Assembly (NCBI GenBank): GCA_003797895.1
Contig: RKQB01000004.1
Location: 62,001 to 126,000 of the forward strand
Direction of reading: 5' to 3'
DNA from: Cyclobacteriaceae bacterium YHN15
GTDB taxonomy: Bacteria; Bacteroidota; Bacteroidia; Cytophagales; Cyclobacteriaceae
DNA: 64,000 bases
This document shows positions 8,231 through 16,548 of the stretch, piece by piece. Under the pieces are notes generated by a model that was not told the origin of the DNA, made no database searches, and was given only the letters and a program-made list of their open reading frames with translations. A program made the position numbers and the translations under genes. How positions within the stretch are numbered: position 1 is the stretch's first letter; every line of letters starts with the position of its first letter.

Positions 8231-9949
8231 TTATGAAATCCATTTTTCCACTTCTTCCTTTGTAGGGTTCCCGACTTCAAGCTTCAGTTTTTTCCTTCTT
8301 CCACAGACATCGTTGAACAATTTATTGACATCCTGTTCTTTTAATTGTTCGATAGTATGGATGTTCAGGTCACGAATGGCAGGAATTAGCTCAAAAGGAA
8401 TACCCAAAGTCATGAAATCTTCATCAGAAGCAATGGTCAACTTTTTTTCCGGCCTCATCTGAGGAAAGAATAAAACCTCCTGAATATTGGATTTGTTGGT
8501 CAATAACATGGTCAGTCTATCTATCCCAATACCCAAACCCGATGTGGGGGGCATTCCGTATTCCAAAGCCCTTAAGAAATCTTCATCCATGGCCATTGCC
8601 TCATCGTCTCCTCTTTCAGCAAGTTTCAATTGGTCTTCAAAGCGTTGTCTTTGGTCAATTGGATCATTTAATTCTGAATAAGCGTTTGCAATTTCCTTGC
8701 CATTGACAAAAAGTTCGAATCGTTCTACCAATCCCTCTTTGCTTCTGTGTTTTTTAGCCAAAGGAGTCATTTCAACCGGATAGTCTGTGATATAAGTTGG
8801 CTGAATAAGATAGTCTTCTACTTTAGCGCCGAATATCTCATCTATCAACTTGCCTTTACCCATGCTGGCATCCACCTCTATTCCGAAATCGGTACAAACT
8901 TTTCTGAGCCCAAGTTCATCCATTTCACTTACATCTACTCCTGCATATTCTTTGATGGAATCAAACATGGTCAACCTTTTATATGGCCCGGCAAAGTTTA
9001 TTTCTTTATCACCTACTTTGACAATGGTAGTACCATGTATTGATTCTGTGACTTTTTCTATCAAATCCTCTACCATTTCCATCATCCACACATAGTCTTT
9101 GTATGCTACATATATTTCCAATGATGTAAATTCCGGATTATGGGTTCGGTCCATTCCCTCGTTTCGGAACATTTTTCCGAATTCATAAACACCATCGAAT
9201 CCCCCTACAATTAATCTTTTAAGATATAATTCATTGGCTATCCTTAGAAATAATGGCATGTCCAATGTATTATGATAAGTATGAAATGGCCTGGCCGCTG
9301 CACCGCCATGGACCTGTTGTAAGATAGGTGTTTCTACCTCAAGCCAACCGTGGTCATCAAAGTACCGGCGCATGTTGGTAATGATTTTTGACCGGATAAG
9401 AAAGACCTCTTTTACTTCAGGATTGACTGTTAAATCAACATACCTTTGTCTGTATCTCAATTCAGGGTCGGTGAATCCGTCATAGACATTTCCCTGATCA
9501 TCCCTTTTAACTACCGGAAGCGGTTTGACAGACTTGGAAAGGATTTTTAATTCGGTAACATGTAGTGAAATCTCCCCAGTTTGTGTGGTGAAAATATAAC
9601 CTTTCACTCCTATGAAATCTCCAATGCCGAGTAATTTTTTAAATACAGTATTATAGAAGTTTTTATCCTCATCTGGACAAATATCATCCCTTCTAACATA
9701 AATTTGAAGCCTTCCGGTAGCGTCCTGTATTTCAGCAAATGAAGCAGAACCCATGATTCTTCTGCTCATTAATCTTCCTGCTATGGAAATGCTTTTATAA
9801 TCATTTTTACTGTTTACATAGTTCCTATGGATATCTTCCGCGGTCACATTGATAGGAAAGGTTTCGGCAGGATAAGGGTCTATGCCCAATTTCATTAATT
9901 CCTCTCGGTCTTTTCTTCTCTCTAACTCCTGTTCACTTAATAACTGCAT
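8231..9949 (-). CDS. lysS: Lysyl-tRNA synthetase, class II
   Basis: The protein has 572 residues and charges tRNA-Lys with lysine using ATP. An N-terminal OB-fold anticodon-binding domain (about 55-150) precedes the class II core with motif 2 GMDRTHNPEFTSLEIYVAY and motif 3 GLGIGIDRLTMLLTN. Typical bacterial LysS ends soon after motif 3, near 500 residues. This one carries about 70 further residues with a helical look (ELIPAIRDLNIHTIEQLKEQ then KEEVEKWIS), reminiscent of a helix-hairpin-helix module; Bacteroidota enzymes commonly have such an extension. It lies 69 bases after the proline dehydrogenase gene on the same strand and ends at a clear terminator. Confidence 0.95.
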   Translation of the reverse strand: MQLLSEQELERRKDREELMKLGIDPYPAETFPINVTAEDIHRNYVNSKNDYKSISIAGRLMSRRIMGSASFAEIQDATGRLQIYVRRDDICPDEDKNFYNTVFKKLLGIGDFIGVKGYIFTTQTGEISLHVTELKILSKSVKPLPVVKRDDQGNVYDGFTDPELRYRQRYVDLTVNPEVKEVFLIRSKIITNMRRYFDDHGWLEVETPILQQVHGGAAARPFHTYHNTLDMPLFLRIANELYLKRLIVGGFDGVYEFGKMFRNEGMDRTHNPEFTSLEIYVAYKDYVWMMEMVEDLIEKVTESIHGTTIVKVGDKEINFAGPYKRLTMFDSIKEYAGVDVSEMDELGLRKVCTDFGIEVDASMGKGKLIDEIFGAKVEDYLIQPTYITDYPVEMTPLAKKHRSKEGLVERFELFVNGKEIANAYSELNDPIDQRQRFEDQLKLAERGDDEAMAMDEDFLRALEYGMPPTSGLGIGIDRLTMLLTNKSNIQEVLFFPQMRPEKKLTIASDEDFMTLGIPFELIPAIRDLNIHTIEQLKEQDVNKLFNDVCGRRKKLKLEVGNPTKEEVEKWIS

Positions 9950-10018
9950 TGTATGGTTTTATTCAGTTCAAATTATCTTATTTCTTAAGTGGTATTTCAA
10001 GTTCGAAATCACTTCAAT

Positions 10019-11206
10019 TTAAATTTTTTGTTTTTTTCTTCTCTCTAGTTCCCTTTTGACCAAATCAAACTCCCTACTGCTCTGCCCCGAAACTGATGTG
10101 TTTTCTTCTGCTCTTCGAGAAAGATAAGGCATTACTTTTTCCACAGGGCCGTAAGGAACATATTTGACTACATTAAACCCTGAATGCGCAAGATTAAAGG
10201 AAATATTGTCACTCATTCCGTAAAGTTGGGCAAAATAAACCCTATCATCATTTTCTTTGATGTTGAATTTGGTTAGTAGCTTGGTCAAATTAAGGTTACT
10301 TTCTTCATTGTGTGAACCTGATACCAATGCAATTGAGTCTATGTTTTCAACACAATATATAACCGCAGCGTCGTAATCTCTATCAGTTGAAGTTTTATCA
10401 GGTTGTATAGGACTTGGATAGCCCTTTTTTTTCGCCCTCTCTCTTTCTTTTTCCATATAAGCCCCCCGAACCAGCTTTACGCCAAGAATATAGCCCTTTT
10501 TCTTAGCTTCTTCATGCGCTTTTTTCAGCCTGTCAAGCATATCATGCCTGTACATCTGGAAAGTATTGTAAACTACACAGGTCTCTTTATTGTATTTTTC
10601 CATAGCATCATAGACCATGCCCTCCAATACATCCTGGTACCAAGAATCTTCCGCATCGGCAAGGATTTTTGTGTTGACCTTAAAAGCTGCTTGGCAAAGT
10701 TCATTCACCCTTTGTTTAGTCCTTTCGAAAGCTGACTGTTCTTTATTGCTCAGTTTTTTTCCATTCTGGATTTTGGTCATGATTTTATAATCTCCAAGTC
10801 CTGTCACTTTGAAAACAGCAAATGGCATATTATCATCACCAGATGATCGTTCTATTGTCCTAAGAATTTCTTTTTTGGTAGCTTCATAGCTTTCTTCGTC
10901 CCCTTTTCCTTCAACAGAATAATCCAATATTGTTTTTACGTTGAATTCGGCAAGCTTTTTCACAGAACTTTGACAATCTTCAATACTCTCCCCACCACAA
11001 AAATGGCCAAACATGGTTTTTTTCATGAGTCCCTTTATGGGGAATTTAAGGGCGAATGCCCAGTTGGCCAACTTGGTTCCAATGCTTACGGCAAGATTAT
11101 TATTAATGGTAGCAAATATAAAATACATTTTCTTCAGCTCTCCATCCGATTTTGAAGCAAAAGCAATTTCCAGGTTTTCGAAAGAAATATTGGGTTTGAC
11201 AGGCAT
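10019..11206 (-). CDS. Proline dehydrogenase (monofunctional, FAD)
   Basis: The protein has 395 residues and oxidises L-proline to pyrroline-5-carboxylate, passing electrons to FAD. The TIM-barrel core is shown by FCGGESIEDC, LADAEDSWYQ, YNTFQMYRHD, GVKLVRGAYMEKERERAKKKG, ALVSGSHNEES and the C-terminal NVVKYVPYGPVEKVMPYLSRRAEEN, which holds the proline-binding arginines. It lacks the aldehyde dehydrogenase half of bifunctional PutA, so P5C dehydrogenase must be encoded elsewhere. It has no signal peptide; the family associates peripherally with the inner membrane. It is divergent from the lipid A deacylase gene and shares the minus strand with lysS 69 bases downstream. Confidence 0.93.
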   Translation of the reverse strand: MPVKPNISFENLEIAFASKSDGELKKMYFIFATINNNLAVSIGTKLANWAFALKFPIKGLMKKTMFGHFCGGESIEDCQSSVKKLAEFNVKTILDYSVEGKGDEESYEATKKEILRTIERSSGDDNMPFAVFKVTGLGDYKIMTKIQNGKKLSNKEQSAFERTKQRVNELCQAAFKVNTKILADAEDSWYQDVLEGMVYDAMEKYNKETCVVYNTFQMYRHDMLDRLKKAHEEAKKKGYILGVKLVRGAYMEKERERAKKKGYPSPIQPDKTSTDRDYDAAVIYCVENIDSIALVSGSHNEESNLNLTKLLTKFNIKENDDRVYFAQLYGMSDNISFNLAHSGFNVVKYVPYGPVEKVMPYLSRRAEENTSVSGQSSREFDLVKRELERRKKQKI

Positions 11207-11390
11207 ACAAGCTCTAATTGTGGCGCAAATATATCAAAAAAAACTCCGTAGGGATAGTATTTGTTTGGAAAAAGAAATGCTAGTTTTGGGGCCAGTAAAT
11301 TTCAATTTTATCTTTATTTTGTGATTTACTGTGTCTATTTAAATAAAAAATGTCTTCAACTGAATAGGAGTATTTAAATGAACTTTTGAA

Positions 11391-12524
11391 ATGAAAAAAT
11401 CTACTTACTTATTATTGTCCTTCTTTTTATTTTCATCTTACTGTTTGAGAGCACAACAGGATACAGTTCAGTATAAAAAATCTCCCAAATACATAAAATA
11501 TCTTGATGTAAGTGCCGAAGGAGGACCTATGCTCGGCAATGGGACTGATTTTGGTGAACAAGTCAGAAACAGTTCCACTTATTTTGGAGTAGATATCAGG
11601 CTGGGCTTTAGAAAAGGTTCGGAATCTTTGTATTCAAAGGTGTATAGATTTCCCACCTTTGGTGTAGGTGTTTATGCATCAACCTTTCATAATGTCAACG
11701 TTGGTGACCCCAATGCAGTTTATTTCTTTTTGAACATGCCATTTAGCTATCCAAATAATAAAGCGATTAAGTTCAGTTATTTTGCATCTTATGGCCTTTC
11801 ATACAATTTCAATCCTTTTGATCCGGTTGATAATCCTATCAATGTATTTATTGGTTCATACAGAAATGTCTATGCACATCTTGGCTTCAGGGCAGCATAC
11901 AGTATAAGCGACAGGACAGCCATTTCATCTACATTTGGATTCAAGCATTTTTCAAACGGTGCTTCCAGTTTACCAAATTCAGGAATCAATTTATTTCCTT
12001 TTTCACTTGGACTACAATATCAATTGACCAAAGAGCATTATAAGGACTTTTCTGATATTGAAATTCCTGAACACAAAGCAAGGACAGCTATTCATTTTCA
12101 TATAGCTCCTGGGGTAAAGGAATATTTTGTAGGTGACAACAACAATTTTAAGCTGGGTACAGGGATTCATGTTTTGAGAGAACTTTCGTATAAATATAGG
12201 TTTGGGCTGGGACTGGAACATTTCTATTCCGGCAACTGGGAATCTAGAGTGGTTGAACCACGGGAGTCTGCTTTTTGGGATGCCAATTCATTTGCCGTTT
12301 TTGGTTCATGGGAGTGGTTACTGACAGAAAATCTTTATGCACCCATGGGTGTTGGTGTTTATCTACATAGAAATAATTTCAACGGTGAATGGAATTGGTT
12401 TTACCAAAGAGTTGGCCTGAGGTATAGGTTTAACAACAATCTCTTTGCCGGATTGACCATCAAAGCCCATAAGGGAAGGGCGGATTTCTTTGAATGGACA
12501 ATTGGCTATACGCTATTCAAATAG
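11391..12524 (+). CDS. Acyloxyacyl hydrolase, PagL-like lipid A 3-O-deacylase
   Basis: The protein has 377 residues with a signal peptide ending LRAQ (about 22 residues). It is an outer-membrane beta-barrel of the PagL-like acyloxyacyl hydrolase family. The catalytic His-Ser signature is visible as FGFKHFSNGASSLPNSGINLF followed by the strand FSLGLQYQL. A second half (about 235-377) repeats barrel-like strands (FRFGLGLEHFYSG and GLRYRFNNNLFAGLTIKAHKGRADFFEWTIGY), so the protein is longer than Pseudomonas PagL and may contain two related barrels or a larger one. It would trim an acyl chain from lipid A or a related lipid at the cell surface (inference). No close operon partner. Confidence 0.8.
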   Translation: MKKSTYLLLSFFLFSSYCLRAQQDTVQYKKSPKYIKYLDVSAEGGPMLGNGTDFGEQVRNSSTYFGVDIRLGFRKGSESLYSKVYRFPTFGVGVYASTFHNVNVGDPNAVYFFLNMPFSYPNNKAIKFSYFASYGLSYNFNPFDPVDNPINVFIGSYRNVYAHLGFRAAYSISDRTAISSTFGFKHFSNGASSLPNSGINLFPFSLGLQYQLTKEHYKDFSDIEIPEHKARTAIHFHIAPGVKEYFVGDNNNFKLGTGIHVLRELSYKYRFGLGLEHFYSGNWESRVVEPRESAFWDANSFAVFGSWEWLLTENLYAPMGVGVYLHRNNFNGEWNWFYQRVGLRYRFNNNLFAGLTIKAHKGRADFFEWTIGYTLFK

Positions 12525-12768
12525 TTTAAATTTTATGTTCAAGTTTGATTGAAATTTTAAAAAAATCTGATCAAAGAATTTAACTGATCCTTACTGAATC
12601 TATTAAAAAACAAGTAGAGATTGTGACTAAAAAGTTTTAGACAGATAAAAGAATGGGTTATTTTCAGAATATTATTCTGTTTAAACAACATAAAAATGCC
12701 AATTTTTCTGTTTTGACATTCAAGATTCAAATTATTGAAGAAAATTTAAAAAAATATTCAATAATTGA

Positions 12769-12799
12769 TTTGTTTTTCAAAAACTACCCTTTACATTTG
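12769..12799 (+). promoter_or_regulatory. Promoter of the aromatic amino acid leader
   Basis: TTTG at 12769-12772, a 19-base spacer and TACATTTG at 12792-12799 match the Bacteroidota consensus exactly. With the usual geometry transcription would start about four bases after the -7 box, near 12803, which puts the leader peptide ATG (12804) at or almost at the 5' end of the RNA. Confidence 0.65.
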
Positions 12800-12803
12800 A
12801 AAC

Positions 12804-12899
12804 ATGTTAATCGCAGCCTTCTCATATTTTACCTTTTTTTACTTTTATTTTCGTCTTCAAGGTCGAATCGGAGCTGCTTATTGTCTGGTAAAAAAATAA
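12804..12899 (+). CDS. Phe/Tyr leader peptide of an attenuator, 31 residues
   Basis: A short frame runs ATG 12804 to TAA 12897-12899. It begins MLIAA and then reads FSYFTFFYFYF (residues 6-16), which is six Phe and three Tyr in eleven codons, before RLQGRIGAAYCLVKK. This is the hallmark of leader peptides that sense charged tRNA, such as E. coli PheL. The next gene makes DAHP synthase/chorismate mutase for Phe and Tyr. A perfect promoter lies just upstream, and an antiterminator arm lies within codons 20-24 (12862-12875). Ribosome stalling on Phe/Tyr codons would leave that arm free; rapid translation would carry the ribosome over it. The peptide itself probably has no function. An overlapping 100-codon frame (12653-12955) looks non-coding. 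Confidence 0.8.
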   Translation: MLIAAFSYFTFFYFYFRLQGRIGAAYCLVKK

Positions 12900-12949
12900 A
12901 AAAATATAAACCAAAAAAGAGCCCGATTCGACAGAGTCGGGCTCTTTTT
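12862..12949 (+). promoter_or_regulatory. Attenuator: antiterminator and terminator hairpins
   Basis: Two mutually exclusive structures can form. The terminator pairs 12914-12926 with 12937-12949 (core GAGCCCGA with TCGGGCTC, 13 bp with the flanking A and T) and ends in five T, only 18 bases before the start codon at 12968. The antiterminator pairs GTCGAATCGG (12862-12871), then after one bulged A GCT (12873-12875), with AGCCCGATTCGAC (12920-12932). That is 13 bp and ties up seven bases of the terminator 5' arm. A terminator placed directly before a biosynthetic gene, with a competing arm inside a Phe/Tyr-rich leader, is the classical layout of transcription attenuation. Confidence 0.8.
12914..12949 (+). 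terminator. Conditional terminator before the DAHP synthase gene
   Basis: The stem 12914-12926/12937-12949 is 13 bp (GC-rich core GAGCCCGA/TCGGGCTC) with a 10-base loop and a T run at 12945-12949. It sits downstream of no completed structural gene on this strand except the deacylase 390 bases back, and directly before the next start codon, so I read it as the attenuator terminator. Confidence 0.85.
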
Positions 12950-12967
12950 ATTTAAACCTAAATTGTC

Positions 12968-14068
12968 ATGCAAGACCACTTACAAATCAAAGATTGGGGA
13001 TTAGGCTTAACTGGCCATACCATCATCGCCGGGCCATGTAGCGCCGAAACACCTGAACAGATCGAGAAAGTCTGCCTGGATATGAAAAAGGAAAATATGA
13101 TTCCGGATATGTTCAGGGCGGGGATATGGAAACCCAGAACAAGACCTGGTTCATTTGAAGGAATTGGAGAGGATGGTCTGAAATGGATGGAAATTGTAAG
13201 ACATCACCTCAACATCCCGATTACAACTGAAGTCGGAAATGCCGCACATGCTGAAATGGCCTTAAAACATAAGGTTGATGTATTGTGGATTGGAGCTAGA
13301 ACAACCGTAAACCCATTTGCAGTTCAGGAAATAGCAGAAGCCTTAAGAGGGGTAGATATTCCCGTAATGGTAAAGAATCCTATGAACCCTGATCTCCAAC
13401 TTTGGATTGGGGCCTTGGAAAGATTATATGCAGTGGGTATTCATAAACTGGCTGCCATACATAGAGGATTCTCCGATTCTTATGATAAAAGATTCCGAAA
13501 CAAACCCAATTGGTCCATGCCCATACACCTGAAAAGAGAATGGAAAGGCATGGAAGTAATCAATGACCCTAGTCACATAGTGGGAAACAGAGAAGGTATT
13601 CTGGAAACATCCCAAAGGGCGATTAATTTTGGGTTGGATGGTCTGATGATAGAAACTCACCATGACCCTGATAATGCCTGGTCAGATGCCAAACAACAGG
13701 TTACACCCGCGAGGCTAAAGGAAATATTGGCACAAATTGACTTTAAGGACAACTTGTTGGAAGAAAATCCAAGTGAAAGATTGAATGACCTTAGGAATGC
13801 TATTGACCATTTAGATGATCAATTGCTTGATATCTTACAGGAAAGATTTTCTCTTATTGATCAGGTAGGAGCCTACAAAAGAGAGCATCATCTTACCGTT
13901 TTTCAATCGGATAGATGGAAATATGTGATGGAGTCAAGAACCCAAAAGGGTGTCCAGAAAAATTTAAGTGAGAAATTCATGAAGGAGCTGCTTTACTGTA
14001 TCCATGAAGAATCTGTAAAGCGTCAGGAAAAGCAACTTAGGGAAGCTGACCCTGTGAAAAAGCAATAG
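12968..14068 (+). CDS. Bifunctional DAHP synthase / chorismate mutase (type II)
   Basis: The protein has 366 residues. Residues 1-260 are a KDO8P-synthase-like (type I beta) DAHP synthase, which condenses phosphoenolpyruvate and erythrose 4-phosphate to start the shikimate pathway. Visible motifs are IIAGPCSAET (metal-binding Cys 24), FRAGIWKPRTRPGSFEG, VLWIGARTTVNPF, VMVKNPMNPD, HRGFS and DPSHIVGNRE. Residues from about 265 are a chorismate mutase domain (RLNDLRNAIDHLDDQLLDIL, VGAYKREH). Fusion of the two lets the mutase domain act as prephenate-sensing regulator in related enzymes. It is the first gene after the Phe/Tyr attenuator, so its expression should fall when Phe and Tyr are plentiful (inference). 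The start at 12968 fits the family N-terminus. Confidence 0.95.
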   Translation: MQDHLQIKDWGLGLTGHTIIAGPCSAETPEQIEKVCLDMKKENMIPDMFRAGIWKPRTRPGSFEGIGEDGLKWMEIVRHHLNIPITTEVGNAAHAEMALKHKVDVLWIGARTTVNPFAVQEIAEALRGVDIPVMVKNPMNPDLQLWIGALERLYAVGIHKLAAIHRGFSDSYDKRFRNKPNWSMPIHLKREWKGMEVINDPSHIVGNREGILETSQRAINFGLDGLMIETHHDPDNAWSDAKQQVTPARLKEILAQIDFKDNLLEENPSERLNDLRNAIDHLDDQLLDILQERFSLIDQVGAYKREHHLTVFQSDRWKYVMESRTQKGVQKNLSEKFMKELLYCIHEESVKRQEKQLREADPVKKQ

Positions 14069-14107
14069 TAAATTTCCAAAAAGTTGTCAAAAAAAATCTG
14101 TTCTGTG

Positions 14108-14163
14108 AATCTTTGGGGTTATGTTTATCAAATACCTCAAAGATTACCCAAATTTTTGAGGTA
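14108..14163 (+). promoter_or_regulatory. Competing hairpins before aroB
   Basis: In the 171-base gap before aroB, AATCTTTGGGG (14108-14118) can pair with CCTCAAAGATT (14135-14145; 11 bp with one G-T). The same middle arm, TACCTCAAA (14133-14141), can instead pair with TTTGAGGTA (14155-14163; 9 bp, perfect). The two hairpins exclude each other. Only a weak T run (14153-14157) follows the first. It could tune read-through into aroB, but no leader peptide is evident. Confidence 0.35.
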
Positions 14164-14239
14164 GGCAGTGATTTTGACACAGACCGGATGTTTTTTGCCT
14201 TTGGTTTAATTCTGTAGTTTTACACATAAACTTACGACT

Positions 14240-15277
14240 TTGGAGTCAATAGTATTCTCAAATCATATTTCAGAAGATCTCAAGAATTATATTGGTCAAT
14301 TAAATTACTCTCAACTGGGAGTGATTATGGATTCCAATACTTTAAATTATTGCTATCCGCTAATCTTTGAAGCGCTTCCAGTTAAGGCCAGGACCTTTTC
14401 GTTCCATGAGGGTGAGGTCAATAAAAATTTGGAGACTTGTTCCCTGATATGGCAATGGATGACAAATGAAGGGTTTGATAGGAAGGCCTTGATTATTAAT
14501 CTTGGCGGAGGAGTAACCGGCGATATGGGAGGTTTTTGTGCGGCAACATACAAGCGTGGCATTAGATTTATCAATATCCCGACCACATTACTTTCCCAGG
14601 TTGATGCCAGCGTAGGTGGAAAATTGGGGATTGATTTTAATGGCTACAAAAATCATATTGGTGTTTTTGCTCAGCCTGAAGCAGTAATCATTTCAGATTT
14701 GTTCTTAGACACATTACCGGAATCAGAATTACGGTCCGGATATGCAGAAGTAATCAAACATGGATTGATTCGAAATTCAAATTATTTCCATTGTTTAAAG
14801 GCAGAGGGTTGGCAGAACCAATCCTGGAGAGATATTATAGAGAAATCCGTGAGCATCAAAAAAGAGGTAGTTGAAAAAGACCCAAAGGAATCAGGTTTGA
14901 GGAAAATCCTTAATTTTGGCCACACCATTGGACATGCCTTTGAATCTTATTATCTGAACACTTCTAATCCCCTCCTCCATGGTGAGGCTATTGCTATTGG
15001 AATGATTTGCGAGGCATACCTGTCCTACAGGAAGCTTGGATTAAGTTTGTTGGAGTTAGAAGAGATCGTCCATGTATTGAAAAGTGTTTTTGGTAGGTTT
15101 GATGTTCAAAAAGAGGCTGTCCCTGACATTATTGGCTTATGTAGCCAGGATAAAAAAAATGAAGGCAATTCCATTAATTTCTCTCTACTCAAACATATAG
15201 GTGATTGTGATTATAACATCAGTGTAAGTACAGAAGAAATAGCGGAATCAATCCTTTATTTTGAATCTTTAAATTAA
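14240..15277 (+). CDS. aroB: 3-Dehydroquinate synthase
   Basis: The protein has 345 residues and converts DAHP to 3-dehydroquinate, the second step of the shikimate pathway, with NAD and a divalent metal. Diagnostic stretches are LNLGGGVTGDMGGFCAATYKRG, FINIPTTLLSQVDASVGGK, LRSGYAEVIKHGLI and LNFGHTIGHAFE with the metal-binding histidines. No ATG is available near the expected N-terminus; the start is a TTG at 14240, giving MESIVFS, which fits the family. It follows the DAHP synthase gene and precedes aroA by 27 bases. It is probably part of the attenuated transcript, unless a promoter lies in the 171-base gap. Confidence 0.93.
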   Translation: MESIVFSNHISEDLKNYIGQLNYSQLGVIMDSNTLNYCYPLIFEALPVKARTFSFHEGEVNKNLETCSLIWQWMTNEGFDRKALIINLGGGVTGDMGGFCAATYKRGIRFINIPTTLLSQVDASVGGKLGIDFNGYKNHIGVFAQPEAVIISDLFLDTLPESELRSGYAEVIKHGLIRNSNYFHCLKAEGWQNQSWRDIIEKSVSIKKEVVEKDPKESGLRKILNFGHTIGHAFESYYLNTSNPLLHGEAIAIGMICEAYLSYRKLGLSLLELEEIVHVLKSVFGRFDVQKEAVPDIIGLCSQDKKNEGNSINFSLLKHIGDCDYNISVSTEEIAESILYFESLN

Positions 15278-15304
15278 TTTTTAAGTTCCAAATTTTCGCC
15301 CAAC

Positions 15305-16510
15305 TTGAAAAGTATAAAGCTTAACCAAATAAATCAATTCTCATTCACAAGTATCCCTTTACCTTCTTCAAAAAGTGAAAGTAACAGGGCTTTGATAATT
15401 GACGCCTTGACTGAGGGGGAAAATCAACTGTTTAATCTAGCAGAGGCAAGGGATACGCAGACTATGATTCGTTTATTGAAAACAAATCCTCCAATTTTTG
15501 ATGTTTTGGATGCAGGAACCACCATGAGGTTTTTAACTGCATATGCGGTGGTCACCAACCAGCATAAAATAATGACCGGTACGCCAAGAATGTGCGAAAG
15601 GCCGATAGGGATTTTGGTAGATGCATTAAGGGAAATTGGGGCCGAAATTCATTACATGAACAATGAGGGCTATCCACCTTTGGCAATTCATGGAATGAAA
15701 GAACAAACTACCCATAAGATAAAGATAAGAGGTGATGTAAGCAGTCAATACATTTCGGCGCTTCTGATGGTGGCTCCTGTTTTACCGCAGGGTTTGGAGC
15801 TGGAACTTTTCGGGAAAGTAGGCTCAAGAACTTACATTGAGATGACTATCGATTTGATGAAGGAATTTGGAGTTACCTGCATTTGGGAAGAAAATAAAAT
15901 TAAAGTGCCCCATCAATCCTATAAACCAACACAATATCATGTTGAAAGTGACTGGTCGGGGGCGAGTTATTGGTTCAGCCTCCTTGCATGTGCCGATGAA
16001 GGAGAATTGTTGTTGAAAGGATTAAAAGAAAACAGTTTACAAGGGGATGCAGCTATTGTTGAAATTATGGATAAGCTTGGTGTCAAAAGTGAGTTTAAGG
16101 AGGATGGGGTTCACTTAACCAAACAAGCGACTAAAGGGTTGAATGCGTATGACTTTACCCATTGCCCTGATTTGGCTCAGACCGTAGCTGTTACCTGTGC
16201 CATTATTGGCCAAAAAACCGTATTTACCGGATTGGAAAGTTTAAGAATAAAAGAGACAGACAGGGTATTTGCCTTACAGCAAGAATTGGCGAGGTTCAAT
16301 GCAACACTTGAGGAAACAGAACTGGAAAAATTCACATTGACTCCATCGGTGGAAATGCCGAGGCTAGTCCAAATCCATACCTATGACGACCATAGAATGG
16401 CAATGGCATTTATGCCCTTAATGACCAAAACAGATGTAATTATAGAAGACCCGGAAGTTGTGAACAAATCCTATCCAAGTTTTTGGAAGCATGTGGATTT
16501 AATTAAATAA
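15305..16510 (+). CDS. aroA: 5-Enolpyruvylshikimate-3-phosphate synthase
   Basis: The protein has 401 residues and transfers an enolpyruvyl group from phosphoenolpyruvate to shikimate 3-phosphate. Signatures are LPSSKSESNRALI at the N-terminus, LDAGTTMRFLTAYA, GTPRMCERPI, GDVSSQYISALLM, ESDWSGASYW, LRIKETDRV and YDDHRMAMAF near the C-terminus. The N-terminal region is somewhat compressed compared with E. coli AroA (427 residues). The start is TTG at 15305; MKSIKLNQ fits. It sits 27 bases after aroB and 38 before the DUF486 gene, so operon membership is likely. Confidence 0.93.
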   Translation: MKSIKLNQINQFSFTSIPLPSSKSESNRALIIDALTEGENQLFNLAEARDTQTMIRLLKTNPPIFDVLDAGTTMRFLTAYAVVTNQHKIMTGTPRMCERPIGILVDALREIGAEIHYMNNEGYPPLAIHGMKEQTTHKIKIRGDVSSQYISALLMVAPVLPQGLELELFGKVGSRTYIEMTIDLMKEFGVTCIWEENKIKVPHQSYKPTQYHVESDWSGASYWFSLLACADEGELLLKGLKENSLQGDAAIVEIMDKLGVKSEFKEDGVHLTKQATKGLNAYDFTHCPDLAQTVAVTCAIIGQKTVFTGLESLRIKETDRVFALQQELARFNATLEETELEKFTLTPSVEMPRLVQIHTYDDHRMAMAFMPLMTKTDVIIEDPEVVNKSYPSFWKHVDLIK

Positions 16511-16548
16511 ATTTCGGAGACTTGATTTAAAACTATTGACCCAAAAAA

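Noticed and set aside
12653..12955. A 100-codon plus-strand frame overlapping the attenuator
   Set aside because: It has no domain or family look and its composition is that of AT-rich noncoding DNA. The 31-codon leader in another frame and the two hairpins explain the region better.
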